Source of the DNA: Ypsolopha sequella
Taxonomy: Eukaryota; Arthropoda; Insecta; Lepidoptera; Ypsolophidae
Assembly: GCA_934047225.1 (NCBI GenBank)
Contig: OW203997.1
Coordinates: 4,016,417-4,080,416 of the forward strand
Reading direction: 5' to 3'
Length of the DNA: 64,000 nt
Shown: positions 42,691 to 56,487 of the stretch, one piece after another
Position numbering within the stretch: position 1 is the stretch's first letter
Layout of the letters: each line of letters begins with the position of its first letter
Notes under the pieces: model-generated
The model's database searches: none
What the model was told of the DNA's origin: nothing
What the model saw: the letters and a program-made list of their open reading frames with translations, nothing else
Made by a program: the position numbers and the translations under genes

Positions 42691-44317
42691 GAGCAGTGTT
42701 TGCTCATGAAAAAGTAACAGTGAATGAAAAACAGTTGAACACATTCATACTCGTATTGTACCTATGTTGTTTCAAATATTGATAGTGTTGAAAAACTGGT
42801 AGCCATCTGTGCAAACAATTTGGCAGACATGTGCTACTTGACTTGACATGTTTCACTGTTTGTCTAGACTCACAAGTTTAAGCAATTTTCTGGACAATGA
42901 AGTCGCTAATATACCATGAGAATATCACGTTAGCAAATAAAACATAGACAAAATCTGCATACGTCCACATTTTGGACAGTTATTTTCGCGAAGAGAAAAT
43001 GCAAAAAGTAGCACTTGTCAATTACTTTGTGTGTCTGTCTTGTTGATACGGTAGTGATATCTGAGCAAACTAAAAATTGTAGAAAAATGTCGACAGATGT
43101 AATAAATATGTAACGGGTTCGATAAAAATAAATAATAACAAAAAATTGTTAGTCAAAATATAATTTGTTTCAATTTTTTTTATATTTTTAAAATGTGACA
43201 TCATCAACTGTATTTGATTATGGGAATCTCAATATTTTTTCAACTTTAATATTTTGACGGCTTTGCTCTTTGTTTTTCATTCTAATAAATAAATTAAAAA
43301 AAGAAACTTCCACAAAAAATTCGGAACAGAAGTCACACACTACTGAACAGAACACGTGTCTACTTGAAGCCGCCACAGGAAGGAAGCTTTTTTTATTAAC
43401 AGTTTGAATGGCAGTGAAACATATGGTTGATAAAACAAGTACTTACCCTTATAAAAACAAAGTTTAAAAGCGTATTTTGCATTCCATTTGAAACACCTGC
43501 TTTGTGCAAGAGCGGTCTCGCTGGTGTTGTAAAATCAATATCTAACAATGAGCCAGGCCAATTCGTATTGCATTAGAAGAAACCTAGCCTCCGACCTATC
43601 ACGTGGCTGTTGGACTCTTGCCTCAATTCAATTTTCCACATTTACGAAATAGCTCATTTTACAATTCGACTGTGAAATCTACATAAACACAGATAATCCA
43701 GTCGATACCTTAGATCACCCACTTGCGTTTTAACCTAGATCAGAAAACTAGGACATACCATGTTTTGAGCGAAACTTTATTTGAATAAGTGACATCATTT
43801 AGACTGGGTAAATAATGCGTTTGTCTTTAAAATGTCAAATCTATCGCGCTTTAGTCGTCGCCTATCACAGCATTATTTAGGTTACAAATTATACTACCAT
43901 GTACATCAAGAAAACATATTAACAGAGGCATTTTAGATAAGTGATTGGAAGAGGAAGCGGAGGATCATTCTCATTGCATTCTCATGTCAAAAGTCATCTA
44001 ATCTCTAATATTATTACTTGTTGGTTTCTCTACAGACTTACAAACCTCAAGTATGGATCGATAAATAACTAGAACTCGTTTTTTGTCTTTGACCTCGTTT
44101 CTGTTAGATAACGCTCATTCATGAACAACTTGTTAAAAAATATATCGCCTTCAAGTGGACCTGTCGAGTCGTGATAAGTTTGTTTTGTTTCATTCAGTGA
44201 TTGTTTCCTGCTTTGTCTATCTTATTGAATATATTATTATTTTACTACATAATAAAATGTGCGATAAATTGAAAGAAGGAGTTTTCACTATAATTATATT
44301 TCTACCTAATTGGGGTA
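42691..44317. other. unassigned spacer
   Basis: AT-rich, no gene or repeat recognised. Confidence 0.5.
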
Positions 44318-44756
44318 GTTTAAGCCGTGTGGTGACCGGTAGAGTAGAATAGCACCAACCCAATACTCTAAGGGGTGTCGTAAAAGGCGACTAATGAGAT
44401 ATAGGTGTTAGAGCTGATGCCGGGCTCGACTGTGGAGGTATCACCATCTTACTTGGAAACCCTCTCGAAGTTATTCGGGGGAGAGTGGGAAGAAAGCTCT
44501 CGAACAGGCATAAAACCAGGTGGCCCACCATGCCTGGGACCGATTGATGGCGGTAAATCCATTCACAACAGCCGGGCCTTATATAAAACAGACTGGTGAC
44601 GGGCAGGGGCCTCACTGGTGCGTGGGTTGCGGCACTACGCTCACCAACCTACCTGCCCAGCGTTTGTGAGTATGGGCATTACTTCCAAGAAATCTTGGAA
44701 AGGCCTATGTCCTGTCCAACAGTGGACGAAAAAAAAGGCTGATGGATGCATGGATG
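44318..44756 (+). mobile_element. RTE-like 3' end or derived SINE, copy 3 (longest)
   Basis: Extends further 5' than the others: aagccgtgtggtgaccggta, ccaacccaatactctaaggg, tgtcgtaaaaggcgactaat precede the shared block. Ends cagtggacgaaaaaaaaggc then tgatggatgcatggatga. Frames in it are not coding. Confidence 0.7.
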
Positions 44757-47539
44757 ACCTGCTTGGGGTGGCTTCTTTCCAAAGCAAAAATATGTCTTAC
44801 TATATTTTTCGTTCTGTTTTTAATGTATTACAAGCTGTTATATTGTTGCATAAAGACTAAAAAAATATCAGTTATAAGGGTCCTGTCCAAAAGCATTCCA
44901 GTTCACTTAAATTCATGAGGCATTCAATTCCAGATAAGGCCTCCCTTTTGAGATTCATTCCAAAAATGCAGTCGGGATCAGGAGACACCAAAAACGGTAG
45001 CGGTCCTGTATCTAACCTTATAAGAAGTTGCTTGTAAAAAATAAATTGAAGAGAATGGTAGGAATTCAATTGATTTTAATTCAACAATAAATCTGTAGCA
45101 AACACTATGGTGATTTATTTTCATAAGAACTTGTCTCTGACTCGTGTCTGCTAAATCAATCAACGGCTGCAAAAAACTGCGCACGAATATTTTTTTCTGT
45201 GAATCTAGTTATGTGAATCATAGTGTTGTACACACAAAACAACCCAATATTCTGCTTGTAGATGTTTGCTTTTTAAAGGATCAATATTGAAGTTTTCTAA
45301 TGTTTGGTTTGTCGTTATACTTATTGTGTATTCCAAGAAAATTTAAAACTTATCAGTGTTATCTGGTCTACATCTGTCGCAGCGTTATAAAACTCGTTCT
45401 TGTCAATTCGCGTACAACACTGACCGGGCATTAATATTAATGGAACAATTGAATATTACATAAAGCCACCTGGTGTTTGCATCACCGGATAATTGGTGGC
45501 CATGATTATAGGATCAATTATTGTAACCGGACCGCTTGTGTCAGACGCTGTGGCATATCGGTCCACTTTAAAGGTGGGTTGTAAGAGGCCATTTAAGGGG
45601 AAACAAGTCAATTACTTGTAACGGAAAATACTGAATCAGTTAGTACTACCGGGTTTTTTGTGTGTTCAGTCAGATATAGTTGATTTAATGGCTCTGCAAT
45701 GTAAGTGACCCATTTAAGAGGAACATGTAGGAAAGAAGCAAAAGCTGAACTTTTACAAGTATTACATGACAAGAAAGAAAATCTATTTTTGTAAAAGCAG
45801 AGGTAAATTACACATAAATATGACAAGGGTGCTAAATTAGATGGTATCTTTGATCTTGAGTGTTGTCGTAATTTTTCCCTTTATACTGTCAAATCATTAT
45901 GATGTATCAAGGCTTGTGAATAGGAGAAATCCAGACATGTAGCCACAATAGAACATTGTGGTACATGCCCGGCGATCTGTTGCTTTCATGAGAGTACTCG
46001 AAATGCGTGCGACTTTAATGTATGGCCACAGACGCAAATATGCAGTAATAAGGGAAAACACGGGTGAAATTCTATTCAAACACGACATGGTGCTTAGTTT
46101 ACCATACAATAGAGGATTTCACCGAAACCTCAGCGGGCTTATTCTAAAGAAGCTGCAATACAGGAAGGATAAAGAAAGTTTTTAAATGATCTGTATTCAT
46201 TTAAACTGAAAGAATTCAGCAATTTTGAATTACTTGTTACACGTATGTATGCACGTATAAAGATTTTCTGAAACATAAGAATAAGATTTAAGTTTTTGCT
46301 CCGATTTACTTACAGGTGTAAGTGCAGAATAATAATGAAAAGTGGGAAGAGAATAATCATATGACGAATTCAGTTTCAGTTTATGATCCATTGTTGTTTT
46401 GAATGATTGTTGCCGTAACATTCGGAGAAAGTCTGGGTTGAGGAACTCTGTAACAATTAGATTAAAAAAAAAAACAGGATATTGAAATGTTAAGTTAAAT
46501 TAATCCAAAGGGATAGAATTTGGACAAAGTCCAAATGTATAAAAAAATCAGCAAAATATCTATCAGAGTGGAAAACAAGAGTTAATTTTTACAAACGCGA
46601 TTTGCATCACAAAACATGCTTTTAAAGTAATCAAGATTTATCGTCATACATTCATGAATTTGTAAGTTTTCAAAGCAGTTTAACGCTATTTTGACAGCGT
46701 TACTAAGTAGTTAACATCTTCATGTGACCAATTGACCACTGAAGATATTTTAATGAATGACATGATTTATTAACACGAATACGATAGCAATAAAGTCAGT
46801 AAATAAATATTAATTTCCAACATTTATCCTACACACCTTAATTTCCAGTAAGGCTATAAAACGTTTATTCGATTAAGTTAGTCAATTTGTTTTAGAAGTG
46901 CCATAAGCTCGAATAAAGGTACGCTTGAATCAACAATCTGTAGATAATGATTGTTATTAATACGGACTCATTGAAATAAATAAATATCTGAACAAATAAA
47001 TTAATCTTTAGAATTACACATGTTGAAACATTCAAAATAAAAATAAAACGTTTACATCAATTAATGATCATTAACAGGAATAAACATTATTTACTCGAAC
47101 ACAAACAGTTAGAGTAAAAGGTGTTACATATGGGTTAGTTTATCTCTAATAAGAGATTTCTTACAGCAAAACATTGAGGTAAATGTTCAAATTTAAATAC
47201 GAGTAATCAATCATGAACGTGCACAAAAGTTTGCCTGAATATAAAAATAAAATATAAAGAATATATAATAAAATAATATAATAATAATGTAGGTACTTAC
47301 TTCTATTATTATATGCATTAAATATAAAAGGTTAATGATTCTTAACAAAAATAAATTACTACTATCGAGGTAAATCTGAAGTTATACAGACAATTGGATT
47401 AATTTATGCTGTGAAGAATGATTAATAAATAAATAATAAATTTGTCTGTAATATCTGACTTATGTAAAAACAGGTACACATCTAAACTTTATTATTAGAA
47501 AACATCGATGAAGTAACTAACTAGGGTTTATATAAGTAA
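44757..47539. other. unassigned spacer with one GC-richer patch
   Basis: 45945-46150 is GC-richer than its surroundings and open on both strands (45958-46185 plus, 45897-46109 minus). Neither frame shows a domain I know. The rest is AT-rich. Confidence 0.4.
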
Positions 47540-47697
47540 CTAGCGGCTACTCACTGCTCTGCCCGCGCTGAGGGAGTAAAAATCTTTTCTGAGCTTTTTG
47601 CGTCATATGAGAAACCTACCTGGCAAATTTCAAGCCCTAAGTTCTAAAGATTTCATAACAAGTTAGTGAGACAATAAAACTTCGCTTTTATATAGAT
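47540..47697 (-). mobile_element. Helitron-like or related repeat fragment
   Basis: ctagcggctactcactgctc followed by a GC patch, then tggcaaatttcaagccctaa and ttcgcttttatatagat. The same string set closes many moth repeats. Family assignment uncertain. Confidence 0.35.
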
Positions 47698-49822
47698 AAG
47701 TCCTTCTTAGTTATACCTCCACAAACTAAAACTTCTCAAGAAATACAGCATATTTTTTTACACGATAAACAGTCTGAGTACATATGTAACATGTGCATTA
47801 CAGCATAATCAATGATAATTATGTATATTATAAAACGTACTTTATTTCTAGATTTTCATGTCCTCAAGGGTGTAGATATTATTAAACCGTCTATCAAAAA
47901 ACAAATTGCCACATTAGATACTAAATGTTCGTCATCCGGTCTATAAAAAATGATAGACAAGTACGTTTGACCATTTAGTTGTGCAAGAGTATGTGCTTGA
48001 ACACGATATAATATAGATAACATCTACTTTGAAAATAAGATAAATGAGCCCTTCGCAGTGTTACACAAAACAATATGTAAGGTCTTTTGGGCAATAATGA
48101 TTCTCGCTGTGCAAATGGTAAGATCGTAATGTATAATAATATAAGTAATTTTACAACCACGAATTTGTAATGCGCAGTAAAATAATTGTGTTTGGATGTG
48201 TTTTTCCTAAAGTACAAAAACACAAGCCTGTTTTCTCAAATAAATTGCTTGCATTTTCATTTCTTTCTATTTATTAGACTTTTCAAGACTAACGAACCAC
48301 ACCAAATAGTGAAATATAAAATTAGAAACGCCATTACCAAGAGCGCATGCAGACTGTCCATACAAGCCTATAAGTCTGTCGAAGACACCATTAAGTCAAT
48401 TGGTAGAAATGCAATACCTCCATTGATTCATCGTTCGACCTATTAAATATCTAATAGGTACATCATACTGGGCCGTGGGGAATGGTCTGTAATTTTCTTG
48501 GGCATCACGTCTCTACCTCATGCTTCGAACAAAAGGCATGTCTTATTTAGATCAGTGAAATGTGAAACTATTTCTAATTGGTCTGTTAGAGTGGTTTCTA
48601 GTTCACTTCTGTTAATGGGGTGATCGCGTAATTACCCGAGAATGTTTGTTTTCATTTCGTTTTCTATGGCGTATTAAGATTTATTTTGTTGTACTTTACG
48701 TGTATGCTAGTATTTCGTTTCTTATCAGTAATGTTTCGTTTCAACAATAGCGTAACTGGGTTCGCTAGCGTTGATAAAGAGTTGTGAAAGCATCTGTAAG
48801 AGAAGTTATTTTAAAGTATTAGTAATTTGTTACATTTGATTATCTTATGTCTTATGTCTTATCATTGGCCGCATTCAATGAACTTATCCCAGCAAATCTA
48901 TTGAGTCAAACATTCTCCCATGAACTTGCTTATCGTAGCAATCGCTAAACTTTGTCCAATCTAATTAAGTTGCTCACAATTAAATCGGGTTAGGTACCTT
49001 ATAATTCACCTTAGGCTCTGACGCGGTTGCCCTTAGGAGTACTGCTTTAATTGGTTCGTAGAAAGTTACCAATAAAAAATAATTAAGCGCAATTTTCGCA
49101 TATAATTCTCTGTTTCCTTTTCTAACTTTCACCCATAAGTGTTTTCTATTTCCGTCAATTTACTAATATTTAATAAATATTGAAGTTGCTACGTGCTATA
49201 ACGGTTCTATGTTGATTGCACATAATCTTATTTTTATAATCGTATATTTAAGATCATCTTGGACCTATGAACAGTTTATTTCTAAACTTCAATTGGTTTT
49301 TTAACGAAGATAACATAATTTGCATATCTAACAAGACTAACTGATGATTGCGTTGCGTTGTTGATTGAAGTTTAATGTCATTCATATTAAATTGGGAATA
49401 AGCTGATTTTACAACCTTCAAGAATATATATTATACAATCTTTATGCTTAACACCGCTGCTTTAACAACCTCAGCGCCATGTGTATCATTTATAGTAGGT
49501 ACACACTATCAAAACACTAGTGTATCATTTTGCATACACAGCCCATGATTTGTATTGGCTTTGTGTATCGCTTATGCACACGTTTTCTTTATATTTTGTA
49601 AGGCAAAAAATAGCCTTGGCCTAGGCAATTTTCCTGGTGGTTTTGAGGTTGGGATTGGACAAATAGTTTTTGAGTCATTAAAACATTAATTAGAAGATCT
49701 ATTTCAAAAAATAACGAGACAATGTCCGAGGACTTAGCGCTGAGGGTGTTAAGCGCTGATTTCGAATTATCTAGCTTTAATTTTTCGAGTCATCACGTGA
49801 TTTTCAAGCACTGCTGTATGAT
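47698..49822. other. unassigned spacer with a possible terminal exon
   Basis: AT-rich; contains the candidate exon at 48278-48446. Nothing else recognised. Confidence 0.4.
48278..48446 (+). CDS. candidate terminal exon, unknown gene
   Basis: A pyrimidine-rich tract and AG (tttctttctatttattag, ending 48277) precede 56 codons open to a stop at 48444-48446. The peptide is basic and balanced in composition (VKYKIRNAITKSACRLSIQA; ends RNAIPPLIHRSTY), unlike the frames around it. No family recognised and no polyadenylation signal close downstream. Could equally be a chance frame. Confidence 0.2.
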
Positions 49823-49841
49823 GAATGAATGAATGAATGAA
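49823..49841. repeat. (GAAT)n microsatellite next to a probable inverted retroposon
   Basis: Five ATGA/GAAT units followed by tttatttcggaaaagtacat. A simple repeat facing a T-rich block suggests the 3' tail of an element lying on the minus strand from here to about 50110, identity unknown. Confidence 0.45.
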
Positions 49842-50916
49842 TTTATTTCGGAAAAGTACATAATGACGTATTTTTGCACGTTACATTATTATATTACTTA
49901 GGGCTATCTTAACTTATGTGTAAATGCATTTAATTTGCTAAGCTACATAATATACTTAAATTTACAAGACATTAATGCACATAATTATTAACAGGCAGCA
50001 AGGATCGAAAACTAGACACCGTGCTAGTAAAAAACTGTTTGACGGTCATGTAGTAGCTGTTCATAACCTTCAATTGGTTTGCATGTAGTATTCAGAGCAA
50101 TTTTAAGTAAATAAATATACGTAATAAATATGTGATAAACAAGTTTGTACATAATAATATATTAATAAGGCAGAACATATAATGTGTGTGCTGAGGACAT
50201 CTAAATACGTAGTTGAGTGGTGTATGAGTATGTGTGAATTTTGTGTAGTTTGGAGAAAGTAAAGTGATTTGTATTATTATTTTGAATTTGGTATTTCAGA
50301 GACTGTTTTTGATCCCGGTATAGTTTTGGATTAAAAACTAAATACCATTAATTAATTATTTCTAATAAATTTTCTATATTTTCATAATCTAAGCGTCCTA
50401 ACATGTTATTCAGAGTTTGCGTTAGAGACTGTTGAGATCTTTCGCAATTCCGTAGATGCGCTTAGTCTATTATATAGGAAAGGTCCCTAAAAACGACTAA
50501 AGGTCTGAGCAAAGGTGGTTTTGTAAAGAGGTGTTTTAAAAACAATATCTACACGTCTATATTTATCCGATAGCTTAGTCGGATTTTTGTGTAGGTTTGT
50601 TATGGCATCTCAAATGAAAAGTTGCCTTACCGTTAGGGCCGAATTTTCATCATAGAGGTCTTTAGTCGGATACTTATATGGTTTTTAATTCATTACTTTA
50701 AGAACGGCCCTCTTTGCTCTTTCAAGTTTCAACATCTTGGATTTGTGTGTGCCACCCTGAGCAGACAAGCAGTACGTCATTATTTACTGACAAAAGGCAA
50801 AATGAAGATCATACATGATATTGAAACCACATTTTATAATCCTTTGCCGTGAAAGTAGGGCAGTGGCGGTTAAATTTGTTTATATACAAGATGCAGCAAT
50901 ACAACCTAAACGTCTG
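49842..50916. other. unassigned spacer
   Basis: AT-rich; no gene supported. Confidence 0.45.
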
Positions 50917-51092
50917 TTAAGGCGATTACTATCGCCAAATTAGCAGCTCGATGTTTGTCTGTATGAATATCGACGGAAACGACATTGAAATAACGTTCAA
51001 ATCAGTGCACAATGCGTGGTGGCTGTTACGACGCTCGCTGCGTCCTTGAAAGGGCAAAATAGGAGAAAATAATACTTTTCACATGGGCGTCA
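50917..51092 (-). repeat. fragment of the 57166-57833 repeat family
   Basis: On the minus strand it reads ccatgtgaaaagtattattt, tctcctattttgc, gtcgtaacagccac, ttatttcaatgtcgtttccg, catcgagctgctaattt and ends gccttaacag, parallel to 57335-57833 plus 60617-60634. TTAA closes this end (50917-50920), hinting at another TTAA-type MITE. Confidence 0.75.
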
Positions 51093-51786
51093 TTGTTCGA
51101 TTGAATAATTCTATGTTATATTTATAGCTATCAAGTTTATCTATTTATCAAAGCATAAATGAATTAAATCACCTAAGCCGCTTAGAAGCAGTAGGATATT
51201 CAAGCCAAAAAACACCATTCAGTTGAAACAATTTTTGATATAGAAGTTTTGGTGGTACTAAAAAGAAAAATGTTGCATATGTTGTCCTAGAGTTGATAAT
51301 CCATAATACATTTTTTCAATATTTTTGGTTTGGCCATAAAAGAGGAGTAGGCTTTAGAAAGTACCCAGTTGGCGGTATTAAGGGCCTTAATAACCAAATC
51401 ATCTTGATAAACTACAATTTGTGACGCTATTGAAAGCACAGTATAAATAAAAAGAGTTCCGTATGTTTTTTTATTTTTTATTTAAACTCTTTCAAGTATT
51501 AATTCGGAAAATATAACTTAGGAGAGTTTAAAATAATAACAGTGTAACCCGACTAAAGAATAAGAAATTAGGATTTATTTATATTGTAGTATCAATTGTA
51601 TAGTATGACAAGAAAAGAGAAAAACAAAACTGTATAAAAACTGCAATCTAAAGTTGGTCAAGTGTAATTCATCTTAGAATAAGAAATTGTAATTTATTTG
51701 AATATTTTTCTTTCTTTAGTTGGACCTACCTTGGTGTCCTATTTCAAGATTATAGATTGATTGAAACAACATTTATCATTATATTA
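51093..51786. other. unassigned spacer
   Basis: AT-rich, no gene or repeat recognised. Confidence 0.5.
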
Positions 51787-52048
51787 TACGAGGTGACTTT
51801 TTCATCATCGTCCAAATTCATACTTGAGCCTTAGTGATCAGCATCATGAACCAATAACGATTTTTGTAAAATTCATAAAATTAAATTTCGATTCCCCATA
51901 GTGATTCACTCAGGACTGGGAGTGAATTACTATAGGAAGTCGAAATTTCATTACACGAATTTCACAAAAATTGTTATCGATTCATGATGCTGATCACTTA
52001 CCAAGCCTCCAGTATGAATTTGGACGATGATGAAAAAGACAACTTGTA
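51787..52048. mobile_element. TACAAGGTGA foldback MITE, copy 4
   Basis: 262 bp, TACGAGGTGACTTTTTCATC at the left and the complement at the right (gatgaaaaagacaacttgta); TA-rich flanks. Full-length with the central gattcactcaggactgggag. Confidence 0.87.
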
Positions 52049-55000
52049 TATACATATATGTATATGATTTTTTCATTTTTTACAAGCACGTCAGTTTGTA
52101 CGAAATATGTTGTTAAAGGATATTTATGCAATAGTTTTATATAAATGGGGTTACATAGGATTTGGTATTAATTTTAAGTTACTCCAGCCTTTTAAAAAAG
52201 GACTTTTACAGGCAACAAAGTTACCGCAATGGAATATTATAAAGGGTACCGAATCCTAAAAACAAATTGATTCAGAACTTGCAACTGTCGACGCATCTCT
52301 AAAATCCCTTTAGAAATGCCAGTAGATAACCGGCTGAAATAAAACTTCAAAGTGTGCACAGAACAGATAAGAGAGGGCCCCCACATTATGTTTGTAATGG
52401 AGTCTATTTGTAGATGCACAGAGATTCGAGCCCTACCGAGCATGTTGAAATAGGCAGTGCCCAGCTACTCGAAGAGTGGGGCACACTGCATACGATGACG
52501 GCCACAGAAAGCCGTTGATGAAGCACTAGATTGAATGATTTCTTGGTTTAGGTAAAACGAATCTTAGGTATTATTTGAAAACCAAGAGGATTATTGCGGT
52601 TTTCACAGTTACTTAGAAGATTATATGTGTAAAATCTGGGGATATTCAAATGCATTCACTATCTGTTCTGACAAATTACAGTGAAACAAACACATACCAT
52701 GAACGCTTGAACTTAATTAGCAATAAAGTTTTCTTTACGATCTGAGAAACGGACAATAATGTAGGTGAGAACCCAGAAGTCGATAATAAGAAAAGTGCAA
52801 TAAGCAGTAAAAATTACTGAAGCACTAGTAAGTGTTTAGCGGATGCAGTGTTGATGAACCAACTTTACTTCATAGAGTACACCCAACAGTATCACCTTAC
52901 ATTCTCGTAAGCAAATGAACAAGACTTTCGCATTAAATGCTTCGGTAATTATTTATCAACCTGACAAATTGCTAAAACTCAACTTCACCATTTTAATTAA
53001 AGTGCGGTAGTAAATTTTGAATTTATGGCAACTAAAATTCACTGAAATTTATTGGAAGCACAGAATTTAATGAATGAAACAACTTCCGTTACACGTAAAA
53101 CTGATATAAATGAAACTAACAAGGTACCTACGATTAAATATTGTGTAATGTATAATGTCTGCAAAAGATCTACACAGAAACTAATTATGGTATCGAAGCC
53201 TTTACATCAGCAATTACAGGTATATTAGACATCACTGCAATAGAACTAGAAACGTTTCTTGCTTTGCTAGATTATGGCGGAATAGTATCAAATGGTTTCT
53301 GCTAATTCAATTATATTGCGGTCAAAGACGACGATAATCTAATTTTATCAAGGTTTTGTTGGAGTACAATAGATTACGCTTCTTGTTGAGGAAGCCAATG
53401 TCACAATGTAAGCATACATATCTATCATATCTATACATATCTTACTTACGCTGCCAATGTAATTTTAGAAGATAAATGAAATTTCAAGATGTTTTTTATT
53501 GGAACACAATCCAGATGTTTTCACATAAATCAAAAAGGTACAAAAATCGTCACGGAACAAACTCAAACACATCTTGTATATTATCATAGTCACATTGCAA
53601 CTGCAGATAAGATACACATTTAGATATCGTCCTCTTACGCTATGCAGAATATAATGAAAGCTGGTAAAATTGAAGGCTCCGCTCATACTTGGGCAAGTTT
53701 CCCAAAGGGCTCTGCGAATAAATTTCGTGTCGATACGAATGACTGTACTCTGTTAAGGCTTCACCGCTCGTTAACGGTGCAGGCATTGAGACGAACAGTC
53801 GAACAGAGAGCCAATTTATTATTAAGCTATCGGTGTATTCATCTACGGATGAACCAAAGGGAATGTTTTGATGTAAATAGGAGGAAGGGGTCGGCGGACT
53901 TGGCTGCGTGAGCGTCTAGAAGGTATTGTATTATGTCTATGCCTCGAGGAAGAAAGTTTGCGGATATAATTTCATGAAGGTTTAATAGGAATAGTCTGAG
54001 TAAGACAGGAGCTTATTTTATAATGATAGACGACAACGATAAATGCAGTCCTTTGTAGTGGAAAATCATTTCATTACTTTTATTGTTTATTGGCATTGTT
54101 TGTTCAAAAGCTCTTGCTAAGTCTTCATGAAATATTTTAAATTGCAACACAATGAACTGACCTACAAAAGCAGTCATTTAGAAGTCGCATGTCATCATTT
54201 AATGAAATAAAAATCCTTTATTTTATTGTGTTTTTATGAACCTGACCTTGCGAATATTATAAATCTCTGATAAAGATCCAGAATTTCGGCAAGTCGCAGC
54301 GGGGCTGCTTTCTTAATTCAATTTACCTTACAAAACAAGACGTGAATAATGAATAACTTTTTTATGATCATATTTCTCCCATGCTTTAAGATTCAACGTA
54401 TTGTTAACACCTGAAGTATCAATAACTTTTGTTGACTCTACATAAGTTCTTTTACTGGATGAAGCAGCATACAAAATAATAAACTCAATTTTGAGTCGAA
54501 TGTGCGTGTAAAATTACGAAGTAACCCCATGAAAGGTGAGTCGTGGCAGACACGTCCAATAATTTTGAAGAGTCCCGTGTAGCAAACAAATTTATTAACA
54601 GCAATACTGCGGTAACATTCACTGTGGAAATGAAATAACGGGTTGCTCACACATTTGCAACAGTTAACACTGCAAATGCCCCCGAGCCGGGGAAGAGAGA
54701 AGTAATTTAATAGCAAGACGAACACCATAACGAAACAATAGGCCACGTCTAGCTTGTATACGATACGTAGTTCGTTGATGCGATGTACAGAAACACTAAA
54801 TTGAAGTGCAATTCTCCAGTTGTAAAGCCAATTAAGAGAAAGTCGTTGCAATAAGGAAAAAGTAATAGAGATTTCATATAAAAAGCTATCTACATATGCC
54901 AGGAGCGAAGTTTCGTAACAATCTTTGACTTTATTGGTTCTTGTATTTTTTATCATATTCCACTGACATTTGAACGAAACCTTACGTCACCAATTATTTT

Positions 55001-55340
55001 AAGTCCTATCGTAAAATTTATTGGCTCCTTTACAAAATTCAAGTATGTTTGTGTTTTTATACCTCCATAACTATTATCATTGACCTAAACATTGAATCAG
55101 TTACTGGCATATTAATATGATGGCCAGAGGCCATATTCATCGATGGAACATAAAAAGATCCAAGGATAATAATTATATTATTAGAATACTATTTTAAAAT
55201 ATTGAATAAATAAAAATAAATGGTGAATATGGAAGACTGGATAGATGAAAAGCAATAAATTTTCAAATATCGGTCGTGTAATTTTGTAAGTACAGCCTTT
55301 TGTTTATTAAACTATATGTATACATAAAATAATAAAGCAA
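52049..55340. other. 3.3-kb stretch without recognised genes
   Basis: Two frames stand out by length only: 53642-53911 (89 codons, plus) and 54438-54956 (172 codons, minus). The latter is Leu/Phe/Cys/Tyr-rich like translated AT-rich DNA and has no domain. Neither is supported as a gene. Confidence 0.4.
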
Positions 55341-55484
55341 ATTCTGAAGGCTTTAATTTTAGTTTTAATGCTGTCAAAACTTGAATTTTTCAAAGTAATT
55401 TAGATTCTGTTATCAACGCTTATGAACTATGTTGCAATGAACAAAATTTAGTTTTGACAGCACTAAAACTAAAGCCCTCAGAAT
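55341..55484. mobile_element. 144-bp foldback MITE
   Basis: Left arm attctgaaggctttaatttt and agttttaatgctgtcaaaac; right arm complemented gattctgagggctttagttt and agtgctgtcaaaact. About 40 bp arms around a 60-bp centre. No duplication resolved. Confidence 0.7.
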
Positions 55485-56076
55485 CGGCTTTAGTAGCTTC
55501 CAATCAAGTCAATTAATTATCTAAATATTAATAGCGAAAAAAGGCCCTTGCCATAGGGCACAGATGACCGCGTTTCGGTCCTTTCTTCAGCACCCGTGGG
55601 TTAATGTCAAAAGTTACTTACGTAACAAATAATTAATCCTTTCTTATGCAAAACCGGGTCTTGCATAATCTCGTTTTATTGCAACCAATTTAAATTTTGC
55701 CAATGCATACGTTAATGCCTTTTGGGCGTAGTTTGGGAAGCCATTACGGTTGTTTTTGTTAGTTTCTTAAGGTTCTGTTTAATTTTGACCCACTGAACTT
55801 TTAAATGATATTTACGGAAATAATAAATTATAATAATTCCTATCGAGTATGTACTTTTTGCGCACCTCGTAATGTAAAGTGTCGCCACAGAGAGAAATAA
55901 AAAAACGAGAGGTGTCGTGGCACACCCATTTTGAACGAAGTTCTAACGTACCATAGAGTTCTAAAGTGTCGTGACGGTCGAATTGCACTTTTTTTGGCCA
56001 AGCTATCATTCGTGAAGTGTCTGGAGTTTAGCGTGCGATATAGAACTTCGTTCCAAAAATATCTTTAGGAAACAGG
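55485..56076. other. unassigned spacer
   Basis: No gene supported. A GC-richer palindromic patch (gtgtcgtggcacac, cgtaccatagagttctaaag) at 55905-55975 is unexplained. Confidence 0.45.
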
Positions 56077-56487
56077 TTAAGAGGCTATGCGAATTTTATT
56101 TTTGTCACTGTCACTCCAAGCGAAAAATCGCTCAGTGCAAGAGGGGCGGATTCAGGACAAAAGGGAAAAATGTTGATTTTATATTTCTAGTAAAAAAACT
56201 AAAATAGCTAGAAACATTTCAAATATCAAATCTCTAGATATTGTTGAAACACACCTAATAAAATATGTTTGACTTCAGTATAGTGTTCCTATTCGTCAAA
56301 CGAGGAGAAAAAGTGCGTTTGAAGACCTCATTTATCGAGGAAAATTTATCCAAACATGTTCTCCAATTTCAAAACTCTAGATTATATAGTCAAAATGCAT
56401 ATACCAGAAACTGATTATAATTTTCCTTGTATTTCATGAAATACACAGCAAAGAAACACCCGTATTTTTTTTCGCATATCGACTTAA
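56077..56487 (+). mobile_element. TTAA-flanked MITE family, copy 4
   Basis: TTAA at 56077-56080 and 56484-56487; ends GAGGCTATGCGAA and complement of GTCGATATGCGAA. It lacks the 'caacaattatttct' segment present in the other copies. Confidence 0.85.

Noticed and set aside
54438..54956. 172-codon ORF as a gene
   Set aside because: Composition matches translated AT-rich DNA, with no domain, no splice context and no repeat homology.
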